The notes under the pieces were generated by a model. It had not been told where the DNA came from, made no database searches, and worked only from the letters and a program-made list of their open reading frames with translations. A stretch of DNA of 64,000 nucleotides from Pseudomonas migulae NBRC 103157. GTDB taxonomy: Bacteria > Pseudomonadota > Gammaproteobacteria > Pseudomonadales > Pseudomonadaceae. Positions 32,984-44,240 of the stretch are shown here, piece after piece. The stretch lies in the NCBI RefSeq assembly GCF_002091715.1, contig NZ_BDAG01000005.1, forward strand, positions 124,001 to 188,000, given 5' to 3'. Each line of letters starts with the position of its first letter. Positions within the stretch are counted from its first letter, which is position 1. The translations under genes were made by a program, and so were the position numbers.

Positions 32984-34426
32984 ATGTTCGATTTCCACCC
33001 CCAGCTCAAGCAGCGCTTCGCTGCCTTGCGCACGGGCGCTGAATTCTTTTCGCTGCGTTATGTGCGCGAGTCCGGCCAGTACCTGTCGGTGCGCAAGAAC
33101 GTCGCCGAACCTCCGAGCCTGAGGCGTGACGAAGGCGCGATGCTGACCGTGCGCGTCAACGGCGTCGAAGCCTACGCCGCGACCAACGACCTGTCGCAAT
33201 CCGGCCTGCAGGCCGCGCTGGAAAAAGCCGAGCAACAAGCCCGCCGACTCAAGCCCCACGCCCTGCTCGACCTGCGTGATCAAGCCGTCTCCAGCGACCG
33301 CGCCGATTACTTCTCGCCGAACTTCGACCAGCCTTTCCCGTCCCTGAGCGATTGCTATCAACTGCTCGGCGCCGAATCCGCGTCCGTGCCCAAGGACGAA
33401 CGACTGGTGAACTGGCAGGTAAGCATCGGCATCACCAACGTCGAACAGATCTACCTCAGCAGCGCCGGCGCGGAATTGCGCCAGGCCCAACGCTTCATCT
33501 ACCCGAGCCTGGAAGTCACCGCCTACGACGGCAGCGACAGCCAGACCCGCACCCTCGGCCGCGAAAACTTCGGCCAACAGGGCGGTTTTGATGTGATCAG
33601 TCGCTGCGGCCTGGTGGGTGCAGGTCCGAAAATTGCCGATCAGGCGCTGCAATTGCTACTGGCACCGAACACCCCGCAAGGCCCACGCGACCTGCTGTTG
33701 ATGCCCGACCAGATGATGCTGCAGATCCACGAATCCATCGGTCACCCGCTGGAGCTGGACCGCATCCTCGGTGACGAGCGCAATTACGCCGGCACCAGTT
33801 TCGTCAAGGCAGAAGACTTCGGCCATCTGCAATACGGTTCGAAACTGCTCAACGTGACTTTCGACCCGGACATTCCCGAGCAACTCGCCAGCTACGGCCA
33901 TGACGACGACGGCACCGCTGCCAGCAAGCAGTTTCTGATCAAGGAAGGTTTGCTGCTGCGTCCATTGGGCGGTGCGCTGTCGCAATTCCGTGCCGGCATG
34001 GACGGTGTTGCCAACAGCCGCGCCTGCGGCTGGAATCGCCCGCCGATCGACCGCATGGCCAACCTCAACATCGAGCCTGGCGACCAGCCGCTTGAGCAAC
34101 TGATCGGCAACATCGAGCACGGCATTTTGATGAGCACCAACCGCTCGTGGTCGATCGACGATGCGCGCAACAAATTCCAGTTCGGTTGCGAATGGGCGCA
34201 GTTGATCGAAAACGGCGAGCTCAAAGGCGTGGTGAAAAACCCGAACTACCGTGCGATTTCCGCGCAGTTCTGGAAAAACCTCAGCGCCGTCGGCGACGCC
34301 GGCACCTTCAAGGTCCTTGGTACTCCGAACTGCGGCAAGGGCGAGCCGAATCAGGTGATCCGTGTCGGCCATGCGTCGCCGGCCTGTGTGTTCAGCAATG
34401 TGGATGTGTTTGGGGGAGACGCCTGA
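32984..34426 (+). CDS. TldD-like metalloprotease
   Basis: 480 residues of the TldD/PmbA family. The zinc site is intact: H249-E250-x3-H254 in LQIHESIGHPLELDR, and the later cysteine ligand in TPNCGKGEPN (C450), as in TldD. TldD works with TldE on unfolded or modified peptides (microcin maturation, CcdA degradation). The partner gene overlaps by one base. This pair is likely separate from the housekeeping tldD/pmbA of pseudomonads, since the tldD neighbours expected there are missing. Start ATG at 32984 behind AAGGAGG. Confidence 0.85.
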   Translation: MFDFHPQLKQRFAALRTGAEFFSLRYVRESGQYLSVRKNVAEPPSLRRDEGAMLTVRVNGVEAYAATNDLSQSGLQAALEKAEQQARRLKPHALLDLRDQAVSSDRADYFSPNFDQPFPSLSDCYQLLGAESASVPKDERLVNWQVSIGITNVEQIYLSSAGAELRQAQRFIYPSLEVTAYDGSDSQTRTLGRENFGQQGGFDVISRCGLVGAGPKIADQALQLLLAPNTPQGPRDLLLMPDQMMLQIHESIGHPLELDRILGDERNYAGTSFVKAEDFGHLQYGSKLLNVTFDPDIPEQLASYGHDDDGTAASKQFLIKEGLLLRPLGGALSQFRAGMDGVANSRACGWNRPPIDRMANLNIEPGDQPLEQLIGNIEHGILMSTNRSWSIDDARNKFQFGCEWAQLIENGELKGVVKNPNYRAISAQFWKNLSAVGDAGTFKVLGTPNCGKGEPNQVIRVGHASPACVFSNVDVFGGDA

Positions 34427-35763
34427 TGAGTACGTCAAACAATCAGGCCGACGGGTTCAAGGCCTTGGTCAACTGGCTGCGCGATGCGATTCGCGAGCCG
34501 GAGCAGTTCACCCTCAGCTACGCCGCCGAGTCGTCGGCCTTCGTGCGTTTCAACCATGCCAAGGTGCGTCAGGCCGGACAGGTGCAACAGGCGAGCGTCG
34601 GCTTCAAACTGATCAACGAGGGCCGGCATGCCGACCTCGACATCACGCTGTCGGGCGATGCTGAAGTCGATCTCCAGCGTTTGGCCGAAGGGCTGCAACA
34701 GTTGCGCGAGACCTTGCCGCTGTTGCCCAAAGATCCGTATCTGCTGCTCAACCACAACGGTTGGCAGAGCAAGAACGTGCAGGCGCATCCGCTGCCGGAC
34801 ACTGAGCAAGTGGTCGCCGAAATCGCCCAGGCTGCCGAAGGGCTGGACCTGGTGGGCTTCTATGCGGCCGGGCCGATCAGTCGTGGTTTCGCCAGTTCCT
34901 CGGGCGCGTTTGGCTGGCACCAGGCCAACAGCTTCAACTTTGATTTCAGCCTGTTTCATGACAACGGTCAGGCAGTGAAAGCCAGCTACGCCGGGCACGA
35001 CTGGAACAGCGAAGGGTTTGCCAAACGCTTTGCCCAGGCACGCGAGCAGTTGGCGTTTCTCGGCAGGCCGCAGCGCACCCTGCCACCGGGTCAGTACCGC
35101 GCCTATCTGGCACCGGCAGCCATGGGCGAAATCATGGACATGCTGGGCTGGGGTGGATTTTCAGCGCAGTCGATTGCCAGCAAAAACAGCCCGCTGCAGA
35201 AGTTTTACGCAGGCAACAGCTCGTTCAGCCCGCTCGTGTCCGTCGATGAAAAAGTCAGCGGTTCGTTGAGCCCGGCGTTTTCCGGCGAGGGTTACCCACG
35301 CAGCGATCTTCAGTTGATCGTCGACGGCAAGGCCGGCGCGCAAATGGTCAGCTCGCGCAGTGCGGCCGAATACGGCCTGACCGCCAACGGCGCCAGCGGC
35401 GGTGAAATGCCGAGCGCCTTGAACATGGCGGCCGGGACATTGCCTGATGCGGAGATTCTCAAGCAGCTGGGCACGGGGCTGTACATCAGCAACCTGTGGT
35501 ACTTGAACTACTCGGACCAACCGGCGGCGCGCCTGACCGGCATGACGCGGTTTGCGACGTTCTGGGTCGAGAACGGTGAGATTCAGGTGCCGGTGAGCAC
35601 CATGCGCTTTGATGACAGCGCCTACAGCTTGCTGGGTTCGCAGTTGGAGGCGTTGACCGAAGAGCGCGAGTTGTTGCTGTCGGCGAGCACTTACAGCCAG
35701 CGGGCCACGGCCTCGGCGTTACTGCCGGGTGCGCTCGTCAGCAGGCTGACCTTGACCCTGTAA
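34426..35763 (+). CDS. TldE/PmbA-like partner subunit
   Basis: 445 residues with the PmbA/TldE-like fold but no HExxxH, as expected for the non-catalytic partner of a TldD/TldE heterodimer. Conserved-looking blocks are GFYAAGPISRGFASSSGAFGW near 150 and NLWYLNYSDQPAARLTGMTRF near 360. The start codon shares its A with the stop of the tldD-like gene (TGATG), so they are co-translated. ATG at 34426 was chosen over the longer open frame reaching into the upstream gene. Confidence 0.85.
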   Translation: MSTSNNQADGFKALVNWLRDAIREPEQFTLSYAAESSAFVRFNHAKVRQAGQVQQASVGFKLINEGRHADLDITLSGDAEVDLQRLAEGLQQLRETLPLLPKDPYLLLNHNGWQSKNVQAHPLPDTEQVVAEIAQAAEGLDLVGFYAAGPISRGFASSSGAFGWHQANSFNFDFSLFHDNGQAVKASYAGHDWNSEGFAKRFAQAREQLAFLGRPQRTLPPGQYRAYLAPAAMGEIMDMLGWGGFSAQSIASKNSPLQKFYAGNSSFSPLVSVDEKVSGSLSPAFSGEGYPRSDLQLIVDGKAGAQMVSSRSAAEYGLTANGASGGEMPSALNMAAGTLPDAEILKQLGTGLYISNLWYLNYSDQPAARLTGMTRFATFWVENGEIQVPVSTMRFDDSAYSLLGSQLEALTEERELLLSASTYSQRATASALLPGALVSRLTLTL

Positions 35764-35795
35764 ACACAAAACCCCCAGTACACAGGGGATCCTGC

Positions 35796-35895
35796 GGTGA
35801 GGGGGCTTGCCCCCCGTTCGGCTGCGAAGCAGTCGTAAATCCGGCTAATGCGGTCTGTCTGTCAGACCGCGTTAGCCAGGCAAGCCCCCTCGCCA
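35796..35895. repeat. Composite inverted repeat, third REP family
   Basis: Outer arms GGTGAGGGGGCTTGCCCC (35796-35813) and GGCAAGCCCCCTCGCCA (35879-35895) enclose an inner hairpin TAATGCGGTCTG / CAGACCGCGTTA (35847-35874, one bulged base). Only one copy of this family is in the window. Confidence 0.8.
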
Positions 35896-35928
35896 CAGGG
35901 GCCGAGCACTACCTGACTAAGAGGTCCC

Positions 35929-37356
35929 ATGCCCAACCGCCCACCTCTCGACGCCGTCACCGCCCGCTGGTTGCCGTGGGTCGTCGCCATTGCCTTCTTC
36001 ATGCAGTCCCTCGACGGGACCATCCTCAACACCGCCCTGCCGGCCATGGCCCGGGACCTGGCGGAAGATCCGCTGCGCATGCAGGGCGTGATCATCGCCT
36101 ACATGCTTACCGTCGCCCTGCTGATCCCCGCCTCCGGCTGGATCGCCGATCGCTTTGGCACCAAGAAAATCTTCTTCGGCGCGATCCTGTTGTTCAGCAT
36201 CGGCTCGTTGCTCTGCGCCCTCTCCAGCAGCCTGAGCATGCTGATCGGCGCCCGAGTGATTCAGGGTCTGGGCGGTGCGCTGATGTTGCCGGTCGGGCGG
36301 CTCGTGGTGCTGCGCGCCTACCCGCGCTCGGAGCTGGTGCGGATCATGGGTTTCATCACCATTCCCGGCCTGCTCGGCCCGTTGATCGGCCCGACCATGG
36401 GCGGCTGGATGGTGGAATACCTGACCTGGCACTGGATCTTCCTGATCAACCTGCCGGTCGGCGCTGTCGGTTGCTACGCGGTGTGGAGATTCATCCCCGA
36501 CCTGCGCGGCACCGAGCGCACGCGCTTCGACAGCCTCGGCTTCTTGCTGTTTGGCGCGGCGATGGTGCTGATCACCGTCGCCATGGAGGGTCTCGGCGAA
36601 CTGCACCTGCCGCACTTGCGCGTGATGTTGCTGCTGTTCGGCGGCATGGCCTGTCTGGCGGCGTACTGGCTGCGAGCCGGGCATATCGAGAATCCGCTGT
36701 TCGCGCCGTCGCTGTTCAAGACCCGGACGTTTGCCGTGGGTATCCTCGGCAACCTGTTCGCCCGTCTGGGCAGCGGCGCGCTGCCGTTCCTCGTCCCGTT
36801 GCTGCTGCAAGTGGCACTGGGTTACTCGCCGTCCCAGGCCGGGATGAGCATGCTGCCGCTGGCAGCGGCGGCGATGGTTGCCAAGTCGGTGGCGCGGCCG
36901 CTGATCGAACGGCTCGGCTATCGCATCGTGCTGACCGGCAACACGTTGGCGCTGGGGTTGATGCTGGCGAGCATGGGCCTGGTCAGCGAGCAGACGCCGT
37001 ATTGGTTGTTGCTGGGCATGCTGGCGATCCTTGGCGCGATCAACTCCTTGCAGTTCACCGCAATGAACACCGTGACCCTGATCGACCTCGACGACGCCAG
37101 CGCCAGCAGCGGCAACAGCCTGCTGTCGGTGGTCGCGCAATTGTCCCTGAGCCTGGGCGTTGCCTGTGCCGGCGCGCTGCTCGGCGGGTTCACGGCAGAA
37201 GTCGGCAATGATGGCGTGAACACAGTGCTAGGCGCGTTCCAACTCACGTTTGTGACCGTTGGAATCATGGCGATGCTGGCCGCGACGATCTTCTCGCAGC
37301 TCTCGCGGGAAGACGGACGGCGCGTCAGAAGTCCCGAACAGCACATCGAACATTGA
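35929..37356 (+). CDS. DHA2-type MFS transporter (HsrA/EmrB-like)
   Basis: 475 residues with about 13-14 membrane helices. DHA2 features: FFMQSLDGTILNTALPAMARDL in the first helix (LDxTIVNVALP consensus), then PASGWIADRFGTKKIF in loop 2-3. It probably exports drugs or other small toxic compounds by proton antiport; substrate unknown. Preceded by TAAGAGGT 5 bases before ATG. It stands between repeats and dbpA with no evident regulator gene beside it. Confidence 0.82.
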   Translation: MPNRPPLDAVTARWLPWVVAIAFFMQSLDGTILNTALPAMARDLAEDPLRMQGVIIAYMLTVALLIPASGWIADRFGTKKIFFGAILLFSIGSLLCALSSSLSMLIGARVIQGLGGALMLPVGRLVVLRAYPRSELVRIMGFITIPGLLGPLIGPTMGGWMVEYLTWHWIFLINLPVGAVGCYAVWRFIPDLRGTERTRFDSLGFLLFGAAMVLITVAMEGLGELHLPHLRVMLLLFGGMACLAAYWLRAGHIENPLFAPSLFKTRTFAVGILGNLFARLGSGALPFLVPLLLQVALGYSPSQAGMSMLPLAAAAMVAKSVARPLIERLGYRIVLTGNTLALGLMLASMGLVSEQTPYWLLLGMLAILGAINSLQFTAMNTVTLIDLDDASASSGNSLLSVVAQLSLSLGVACAGALLGGFTAEVGNDGVNTVLGAFQLTFVTVGIMAMLAATIFSQLSREDGRRVRSPEQHIEH

Positions 37357-37454
37357 GCCGGGCACATCACAGGTTTTGCGTTCGTCCAGAACTTTCGAGG
37401 TAAGTGGCCAGAGGCTGGTACACTGCGCGACATTTTGTTTTGCAGGCCAGTCTC

Positions 37455-38840
<1,386 letters not shown>

Positions 38841-38867
38841 GAGATCTTCTGCCTGACAGGGATCGAA

Positions 38868-38957
38868 TGTGGGAGCGGGCTTGCTCGCGATAACGGTGTA
38901 TCAGATGGCATTTATGTTGACTGACACACCGTTATCGCGAGCAAGCCCGCTCCCACA
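38868..38957. repeat. REP inverted pair after dbpA
   Basis: Long arms 38868-38898 and 38926-38957, GAGCGGGCTTGCTCGCGATAACGGTGT, nearly perfect over 30 bases. Confidence 0.92.
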
Positions 38958-38999
38958 TTGGTCTCCCGGTGAATTTAAAATTTGTGTGAGGACACCGTT

Positions 39000-40178
39000 T
39001 TGCGCTCTACCGAAGTCGTGATCATTGGCGCTGGCGCCGCAGGGTTGATGTGTGCACTGACCGCCGCCGGGCGCGGGCGCAAGGTGATGTTGCTCGACCA
39101 CGCGAACAAGGCCGGCAAGAAAATCCTGATGTCTGGCGGTGGCCGCTGCAATTTCACCAACATGTACACCGAACCGGGCAATTTCCTCTCGCAGAACGAA
39201 CACTTCTGCAAATCCGCGCTGGCGCGCTATACCCAGTGGGATTTCATCGGGATGGTCGCCAAACACGGCGTGCCGTACCACGAGAAAAAGCTCGGCCAGC
39301 TGTTCTGCGATAACAAATCCAGCGACATCCTCGAGATGCTCCTCAATGAGTGCGATCAGGTCGGCGTCAGCCTGCACCTGGACACCTCGATCCAGACCAT
39401 CGAGAAGCTGGAAAGCGGTTACTTGCTGGACACCACGCTGGGCCAGATCACCTGTGAATCCTTGGTGATCGCCACCGGCGGCCTGTCGATCCCGACCCTG
39501 GGCGCCACCGGCTTCGGTTATCAGGTTGCGAAGCAGTTTGGCCACGAACTGTTGCCGACCCGTGCCGGCCTGGTGCCGTTCACCATCACCGATCAGCTCA
39601 AGGAGCTTTGCACCGAGCTGTCCGGTACGTCGGTCGATTGCCTGGTCAGCTGCAACGACCAGAGTTTCCGCGAGAACATTCTGTTCACCCACCGCGGCCT
39701 CAGCGGCCCGGCGATTTTGCAGATTTCCTCGTTCTGGGAATCCGGCGACTCGGTAGAGATCAACCTGATGCCGGACCACGACGTGCCGGGCTGGCTGCAA
39801 CAACAGCAAGCCGAACGTCCGAACAGCGAGTTGAAAACCCTGCTTGGCGAGATCTTCACCAAGAAGATGGCCAACCTGCTGGCGGACAACTGGTTCGTCT
39901 CCAAACCGATGAAGCAGTACACCCACGCGGAAATCGCTGACATCGCCGAGAAACTGGCGAGCTGGAAAGTGGTGCCGGCCGGCACCGAGGGTTATCGCAC
40001 GGCTGAGGTGACGCTGGGTGGCGTCGATACCAATGAGGTGTCGTCCAAGACCATGGAATCGCTGAAAAGCCCTGGTTTGTATTTCATCGGTGAAGTGCTG
40101 GACGTGACCGGGCATCTGGGCGGTTTCAACTTCCAGTGGGCCTGGGCTTCGGGTTACGCGGCTGCGCAGTACGTCTGA
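39000..40178 (+). CDS. BaiN/YhiN-family NAD(P)/FAD-dependent oxidoreductase
   Basis: 392 residues, HI0933-like flavoprotein: N-terminal FAD loop VVIIGAGAAGLMCALTAAGRG, signature ILMSGGGRCNFTNMY (near residue 42-56), and C-terminal VTGHLGGFNFQWAWASGYAAA. Members are of uncertain function; some reduce bile-acid-like enones. Start is TTG at 39000, with GAGGA 7 bases upstream; no ATG lies near and the following residues (RSTEVVIIGAG) match the usual start. Alone between two REP pairs. Confidence 0.85.
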   Translation: MRSTEVVIIGAGAAGLMCALTAAGRGRKVMLLDHANKAGKKILMSGGGRCNFTNMYTEPGNFLSQNEHFCKSALARYTQWDFIGMVAKHGVPYHEKKLGQLFCDNKSSDILEMLLNECDQVGVSLHLDTSIQTIEKLESGYLLDTTLGQITCESLVIATGGLSIPTLGATGFGYQVAKQFGHELLPTRAGLVPFTITDQLKELCTELSGTSVDCLVSCNDQSFRENILFTHRGLSGPAILQISSFWESGDSVEINLMPDHDVPGWLQQQQAERPNSELKTLLGEIFTKKMANLLADNWFVSKPMKQYTHAEIADIAEKLASWKVVPAGTEGYRTAEVTLGGVDTNEVSSKTMESLKSPGLYFIGEVLDVTGHLGGFNFQWAWASGYAAAQYV

Positions 40179-40195
40179 TACACCGCGTTATCGTT

Positions 40196-40285
40196 CTTCG
40201 CCAGCAAGCCGGCTCCTACAGGTTTTGTATTCGCTACAAAATCCGGGCATGACGCAAACCCTGTAAGAGCCGGCTTGCTGGCGAG
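40196..40285. repeat. REP inverted pair
   Basis: Arms 40196-40220 and 40262-40285, GAGCCGGCTTGCTGGCGA family (right arm TGTAAGAGCC). The following stretch to 40410 has no recognised element. Confidence 0.88.
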
Positions 40286-40410
40286 GGCGTCCTGCCCGTC
40301 GACAGGGAACTTAAGGAACAGATTTTGCTGTCAGATGTAATCGGCGCCATTGCGTCGGCGTCATTACTGGCTCAATTTAGCGTCATTGCCTCGGAAGGCC
40401 CTCGCACTTC

Positions 40411-42594
40411 ATGCCATCGACCCCTTTTCGTCAGTCACTGCGTCGCCTCTGGGCGCTGGATAAATTCAGTTATAGCGTACGGGTGTTCATCGCCCTGACC
40501 GGCAGCATGGCGCTGTGTTGGTATCTGGATGAAATGGGGCTGCTGATCCCGCTGTTCCTGGGAATCATTGCCAGCGCCCTGGCCGAGACCGACGACAGTT
40601 GGCAGGGCCGCCTCAACTCTCTGGCCGTGACGCTGGTGTGCTTCAGCATCGCTGCCCTCTCCGTCGAATTGCTTTTTCCCTACCCCATCGTCTTCGTCAT
40701 CGCCCTCGCGCTGGCCAGTTTCGGCCTGACCATGCTCGGCGCCCTCGGCGAACGCTATGGCGCGATTGCCTCGGCGACGTTGATCCTGTCGGTCTACACC
40801 ATGATCGGCGTGGACCAGCGCGGCGGTGCGGTGACCGATTTCTGGCACGAGCCGGTCCTTCTGGTGGCCGGCGCGGCGTGGTACGGCTTGCTCTCAGTGT
40901 TGTGGCAGGCGATGTTTTCCAATCAGCCGGTGCAGCAGAGCCTCGCGCGATTATTCCGAGAGCTGGGCTTTTACCTGAAGCTCAAATCGTCGCTGTTCGA
41001 GCCGATCCGGCAGTTGGACGTGGAAGCGCGTCGTCTGGAACTGGCCCAACAGAACGGCCGGGTCGTAGCGGCTTTGAACGCCGCCAAGGAAATCATTTTG
41101 CACCGGGTCGGCAATGGTCGACCGGGCTCCAAAGTCAGCCGCTACCTGAAACTCTACTTCCTCGCCCAGGACATCCACGAACGCGCCAGTTCCTCGCACT
41201 ATCCGTATAACGCGCTGGCCGACGCCTTCTTCCACAGCGACGTGCTGTTCCGCTGCCAGCGCCTGCTGCGCCAGCAGGGCAAGGCTTGCCGGGCGCTGGC
41301 GGAATCGATCCAGATGCGCCAGCCGTTCACTTATGACGCCAGCTTCGCCGAGGCCCTGAGCGACCTGCACGCCTCCCTCGAACACCTGCGCATCCAGAGC
41401 AACCCAGCCTGGCGCGGACTGCTGCGATCCTTGCGCGCACTGGCGGCCAACCTCGGCACCCTCGACCATCTGCTCAGTGACGCGAGCAACCCCGACGCGC
41501 TCGCCGACGCTACCGACAGCAGTCTGCTCGACCGTTCGCCACGCAGCCTCAAGGATGTGTGGATGCGCTTGCGTACGCAGCTGACGCCCACTTCGCTGCT
41601 GTTCCGCCACGCCCTTCGATTGCCCCTCGCGTTGAGCATCGGCTACGGCATGGTGCATTTGATTCACCCCTCGCAAGGTTACTGGATCATCCTCACCACG
41701 CTCTTTGTCTGCCAACCGAACTACGGCGCGACCCGGCGCAAGCTCGGCCAGCGGATCATCGGCACCGCCATCGGCCTGACCCTGGCCTGGGCGCTGTTTG
41801 ATCTGTTCCCGAACCCGCTGATCCAGTCGTGCTTCGCGATTGCCGCCGGGGTGGTGTTCTTCACCAACCGCACCACGCGCTACACCCTGGCGACGGCGGC
41901 GATCACCTTGATGGTGCTGTTCTGCTTCAACCAGGTCGGCGACGGTTATGGCCTGCTCCTGCCGCGGCTTTTCGATACCTTGCTCGGCAGCCTGATCGCC
42001 GGGCTTGCGGTGTTCCTGTTCCTGCCGGACTGGCAGGGCCGACGCCTGAACAAAGTGCTGGCCAATACCCTGACCTGCAACAGCATTTACCTGCGTCAGA
42101 TCATGCAGCAATACGCCGCCGGCAAAAGCGACGACCTGGCTTATCGCCTGGCCCGACGCAACGCGCATAACGCGGATGCGGCGCTGTCGACGACGCTGGC
42201 CAACATGTTGATGGAGCCGGGGCATTTCCGTAAGGAAGCGGATGTCGGGTTCCGTTTCCTGGTGTTGTCGCACACGTTGCTCAGCTATTTGTCAGGGCTG
42301 GGCGCACACCGTGAAACCCAGCTGCCGGCCGACGTGCGCGAGCATTTGATCGAAGGTGCCGGCGTGAAACTGGCGGCGAGCATTGATGAGATCGCTCAAG
42401 GCCTGGCGAGCAAACTGCCGATTGCGATTCAAAGCGATGAGGAAGAGGCGCTGGCCAATGAGCTGGAGCAGATGCCGGACGAGATCGATGAAGGGCAGCG
42501 GTTGGTGCAGACGCAGTTGGCGCTGATTTGCCGGCAGTTGGGGCCGTTGCGGACGTTGGCGGCGCATCTCATCAAGGATACGAGCGAGGATTGA
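40411..42594 (+). CDS. YccS/FUSC-family inner-membrane protein
   Basis: 727 residues: an N-terminal block of about five to six membrane helices (residues ~25-150), a long cytoplasmic helical region (150-390; DUF2955/FUSC-like), a second membrane block (~400-525; FRHALRLPLALSIGYGM, GYWIILTTLFVCQPNYGATR) and a C-terminal tail. This is the YccS arrangement, related to AaeB efflux pumps. Export of aromatic acids or polyamines is possible, but the substrate is unknown. Start ATG at 40411 gives MPSTPFRQSLRRLW; ribosome-binding site (GGAAGG) is rather distant. Confidence 0.82.
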   Translation: MPSTPFRQSLRRLWALDKFSYSVRVFIALTGSMALCWYLDEMGLLIPLFLGIIASALAETDDSWQGRLNSLAVTLVCFSIAALSVELLFPYPIVFVIALALASFGLTMLGALGERYGAIASATLILSVYTMIGVDQRGGAVTDFWHEPVLLVAGAAWYGLLSVLWQAMFSNQPVQQSLARLFRELGFYLKLKSSLFEPIRQLDVEARRLELAQQNGRVVAALNAAKEIILHRVGNGRPGSKVSRYLKLYFLAQDIHERASSSHYPYNALADAFFHSDVLFRCQRLLRQQGKACRALAESIQMRQPFTYDASFAEALSDLHASLEHLRIQSNPAWRGLLRSLRALAANLGTLDHLLSDASNPDALADATDSSLLDRSPRSLKDVWMRLRTQLTPTSLLFRHALRLPLALSIGYGMVHLIHPSQGYWIILTTLFVCQPNYGATRRKLGQRIIGTAIGLTLAWALFDLFPNPLIQSCFAIAAGVVFFTNRTTRYTLATAAITLMVLFCFNQVGDGYGLLLPRLFDTLLGSLIAGLAVFLFLPDWQGRRLNKVLANTLTCNSIYLRQIMQQYAAGKSDDLAYRLARRNAHNADAALSTTLANMLMEPGHFRKEADVGFRFLVLSHTLLSYLSGLGAHRETQLPADVREHLIEGAGVKLAASIDEIAQGLASKLPIAIQSDEEEALANELEQMPDEIDEGQRLVQTQLALICRQLGPLRTLAAHLIKDTSED

Positions 42595-42613
42595 GATCTG
42601 TGGTGGCTGGGCG

Positions 42614-42716
42614 GGCCTCTTCGCGGGCAAGCCCGCTCCCACATGGGATTTGTGGTGAACAGAAAATCCAGGTACACCGCTGAACCTGTGGGCGCGGGCT
42701 TGCTCGCGAAGAGGCC
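42614..42716. repeat. REP inverted pair
   Basis: Arms 42614-42643 and 42687-42716, GGCCTCTTCGCGGGCAAGCC type with GCGGGC and GTGGGCGC variants; between two convergent genes. Confidence 0.88.
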
Positions 42717-42746
42717 ATCAGCCACACCACAAATCTCGAAGGGACC

Positions 42747-43484
42747 TTACATCCCATGCTCCTTCATCAACCGCTCATAACTCCCATCCGCCTTCATCTC
42801 GGCAATCTCCCGATCAAAACCCGCCACGATCTGTGCATGCTGCGGATTTTTCAGGCTGACCAGAATATGCAGGCTGTTCTCGCTCAACGGTTTGGGCAGG
42901 AATTCCACGGCATTGCGCACCTTGGCTGATTCCCGGGACAGGTAATAACGCGCGACGTATTCATCCTCCAGGGTCAGCTTGACCCGATCGGCGGCGAGCA
43001 TGCGCACGGCCATGGCGAAGCTGTGCACCGGGATTTTCTGTAGCGAGTCGTCTTCATCGAACGCCGTTGAATAGGCATAACCGCGCACTACCGCAATCGG
43101 GTACGTGTGCAATTGCTGCAGATTATTGAATTCGATCGGCGCGTCCTTGCGCTTGAGAAAGCGCACGCGGTTGAGCAGGTACTCGCCAGAAAACTGGCCG
43201 AGCCTGGTCCGTTCATCGGTGTACCAGGCGTTCACCAGCACGTCGTAACGCCCCTCGCCTATACCCAGCAGCGCTCGCGCCCACGGCACCTGTTCAAAAT
43301 CGCTGGCATAGCCGGCGCGGGCCAGCGCGGTGCTGACGATGTCGGTGGCCAGCCCGCCGTTGACCAGCGTGGCGTCGGTAAAGGGCGGCCATGAATCGGC
43401 GACCAACCGCAGTTTTTCCGCTGCGGCGCTCTGAGTCAGCGACAGCAATCCGATCAAGGCCAAAGCTCGATGCAATCGCGGCAT
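42747..43484 (-). CDS. Periplasmic solute-binding protein, SBP_bac_3 family
   Basis: 245 residues with a signal peptide (LALIGLLSLTQSAAAE, cleavage ~22). The fold is that of amino-acid-binding proteins: LRLVADSWPPFTD first strand, then ATDIVSTALARAGY and VLVNAWYTDERTRLG. No transporter genes lie beside it, as is common for this pseudomonad subgroup of orphan binding proteins. Ligand unknown. The 254 bases upstream to the next gene show no further feature. Confidence 0.8.
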   Translation of the reverse strand: MPRLHRALALIGLLSLTQSAAAEKLRLVADSWPPFTDATLVNGGLATDIVSTALARAGYASDFEQVPWARALLGIGEGRYDVLVNAWYTDERTRLGQFSGEYLLNRVRFLKRKDAPIEFNNLQQLHTYPIAVVRGYAYSTAFDEDDSLQKIPVHSFAMAVRMLAADRVKLTLEDEYVARYYLSRESAKVRNAVEFLPKPLSENSLHILVSLKNPQHAQIVAGFDREIAEMKADGSYERLMKEHGM

Positions 43485-43738
43485 GCTCGAAAATCCTTAG
43501 CGGGCGGCTGCCCGACGTTTTCAGCCAAAACTCCAAGGCCCCGTACCGGCGAAACCCAGGTACTAACATTAGCTCATCGAAGCCACTGCACAGCGCTTCA
43601 TCCCAGATTACACAAAGAAGACAACGCCGCGCGAAATGAATGATGGCATTTTGGCCTATGTCACAGATTTCTCCGCCATCAAGACATCTTTCGTCCGGAC
43701 GCTTAGTATCGGAGGGACGTTGCTCAAGGAATGTGAAG

Positions 43739-44191
43739 ATGACAATCGATTGGATCTGCAAACACCACAGCGATCTGGGCAAGGAGCAGCTCTACGCCGC
43801 TCTGCAGCTGCGCGCCGAAGTGTTCGTTGTGGAGCAGAAATGTGTTTATCAAGACATCGATGGCCAGGATCTGGAAGGTGACACCTGCCACCTGATGGCC
43901 TGGGATGGGAATCGACTGGTGGCGTACCTGCGTTTGCTCGATCCTGAATTACAAGGCGGTGATGTGGTAATCGGACGGGTGATTACCGCACCGGATTACC
44001 GCGGCAAGGGCCTGGGCCATGAGCTGATCGCCCAGGCGTTGAAGCAGGCGGAAAAGCGCTGGCCTGACGTGCCGGTTTATCTGTCGGCCCAGGCGCATTT
44101 GCAGGGGTATTACGGGCGGTACGGGTTTGTCGTGGCGGGCGAGGAATACCTGGAGGACGGGATTCCGCATATCGGGATGCGTCGCCCTTAA
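43739..44191 (+). CDS. elaA: ElaA-family GNAT acetyltransferase
   Basis: 150 residues. The ElaA pattern is clear: LYAALQLRAEVFVVEQKCVYQDIDGQD (the F-V-V-E-Q-x-C block), VAYLRLLDP, GRVITAPDYRGKGLGHELI (acetyl-CoA loop) and YYGRYGFVVAGEEYLEDGIPHIGM. Substrate unknown. ATG at 43739 follows AAGGAATGTGAAG. Confidence 0.88.
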   Translation: MTIDWICKHHSDLGKEQLYAALQLRAEVFVVEQKCVYQDIDGQDLEGDTCHLMAWDGNRLVAYLRLLDPELQGGDVVIGRVITAPDYRGKGLGHELIAQALKQAEKRWPDVPVYLSAQAHLQGYYGRYGFVVAGEEYLEDGIPHIGMRRP

Positions 44192-44240
44192 GGGCCTCTT
44201 CGCGGGCAAGTCGAAGGCGTCAGACCAGCCACCGCAAAAC

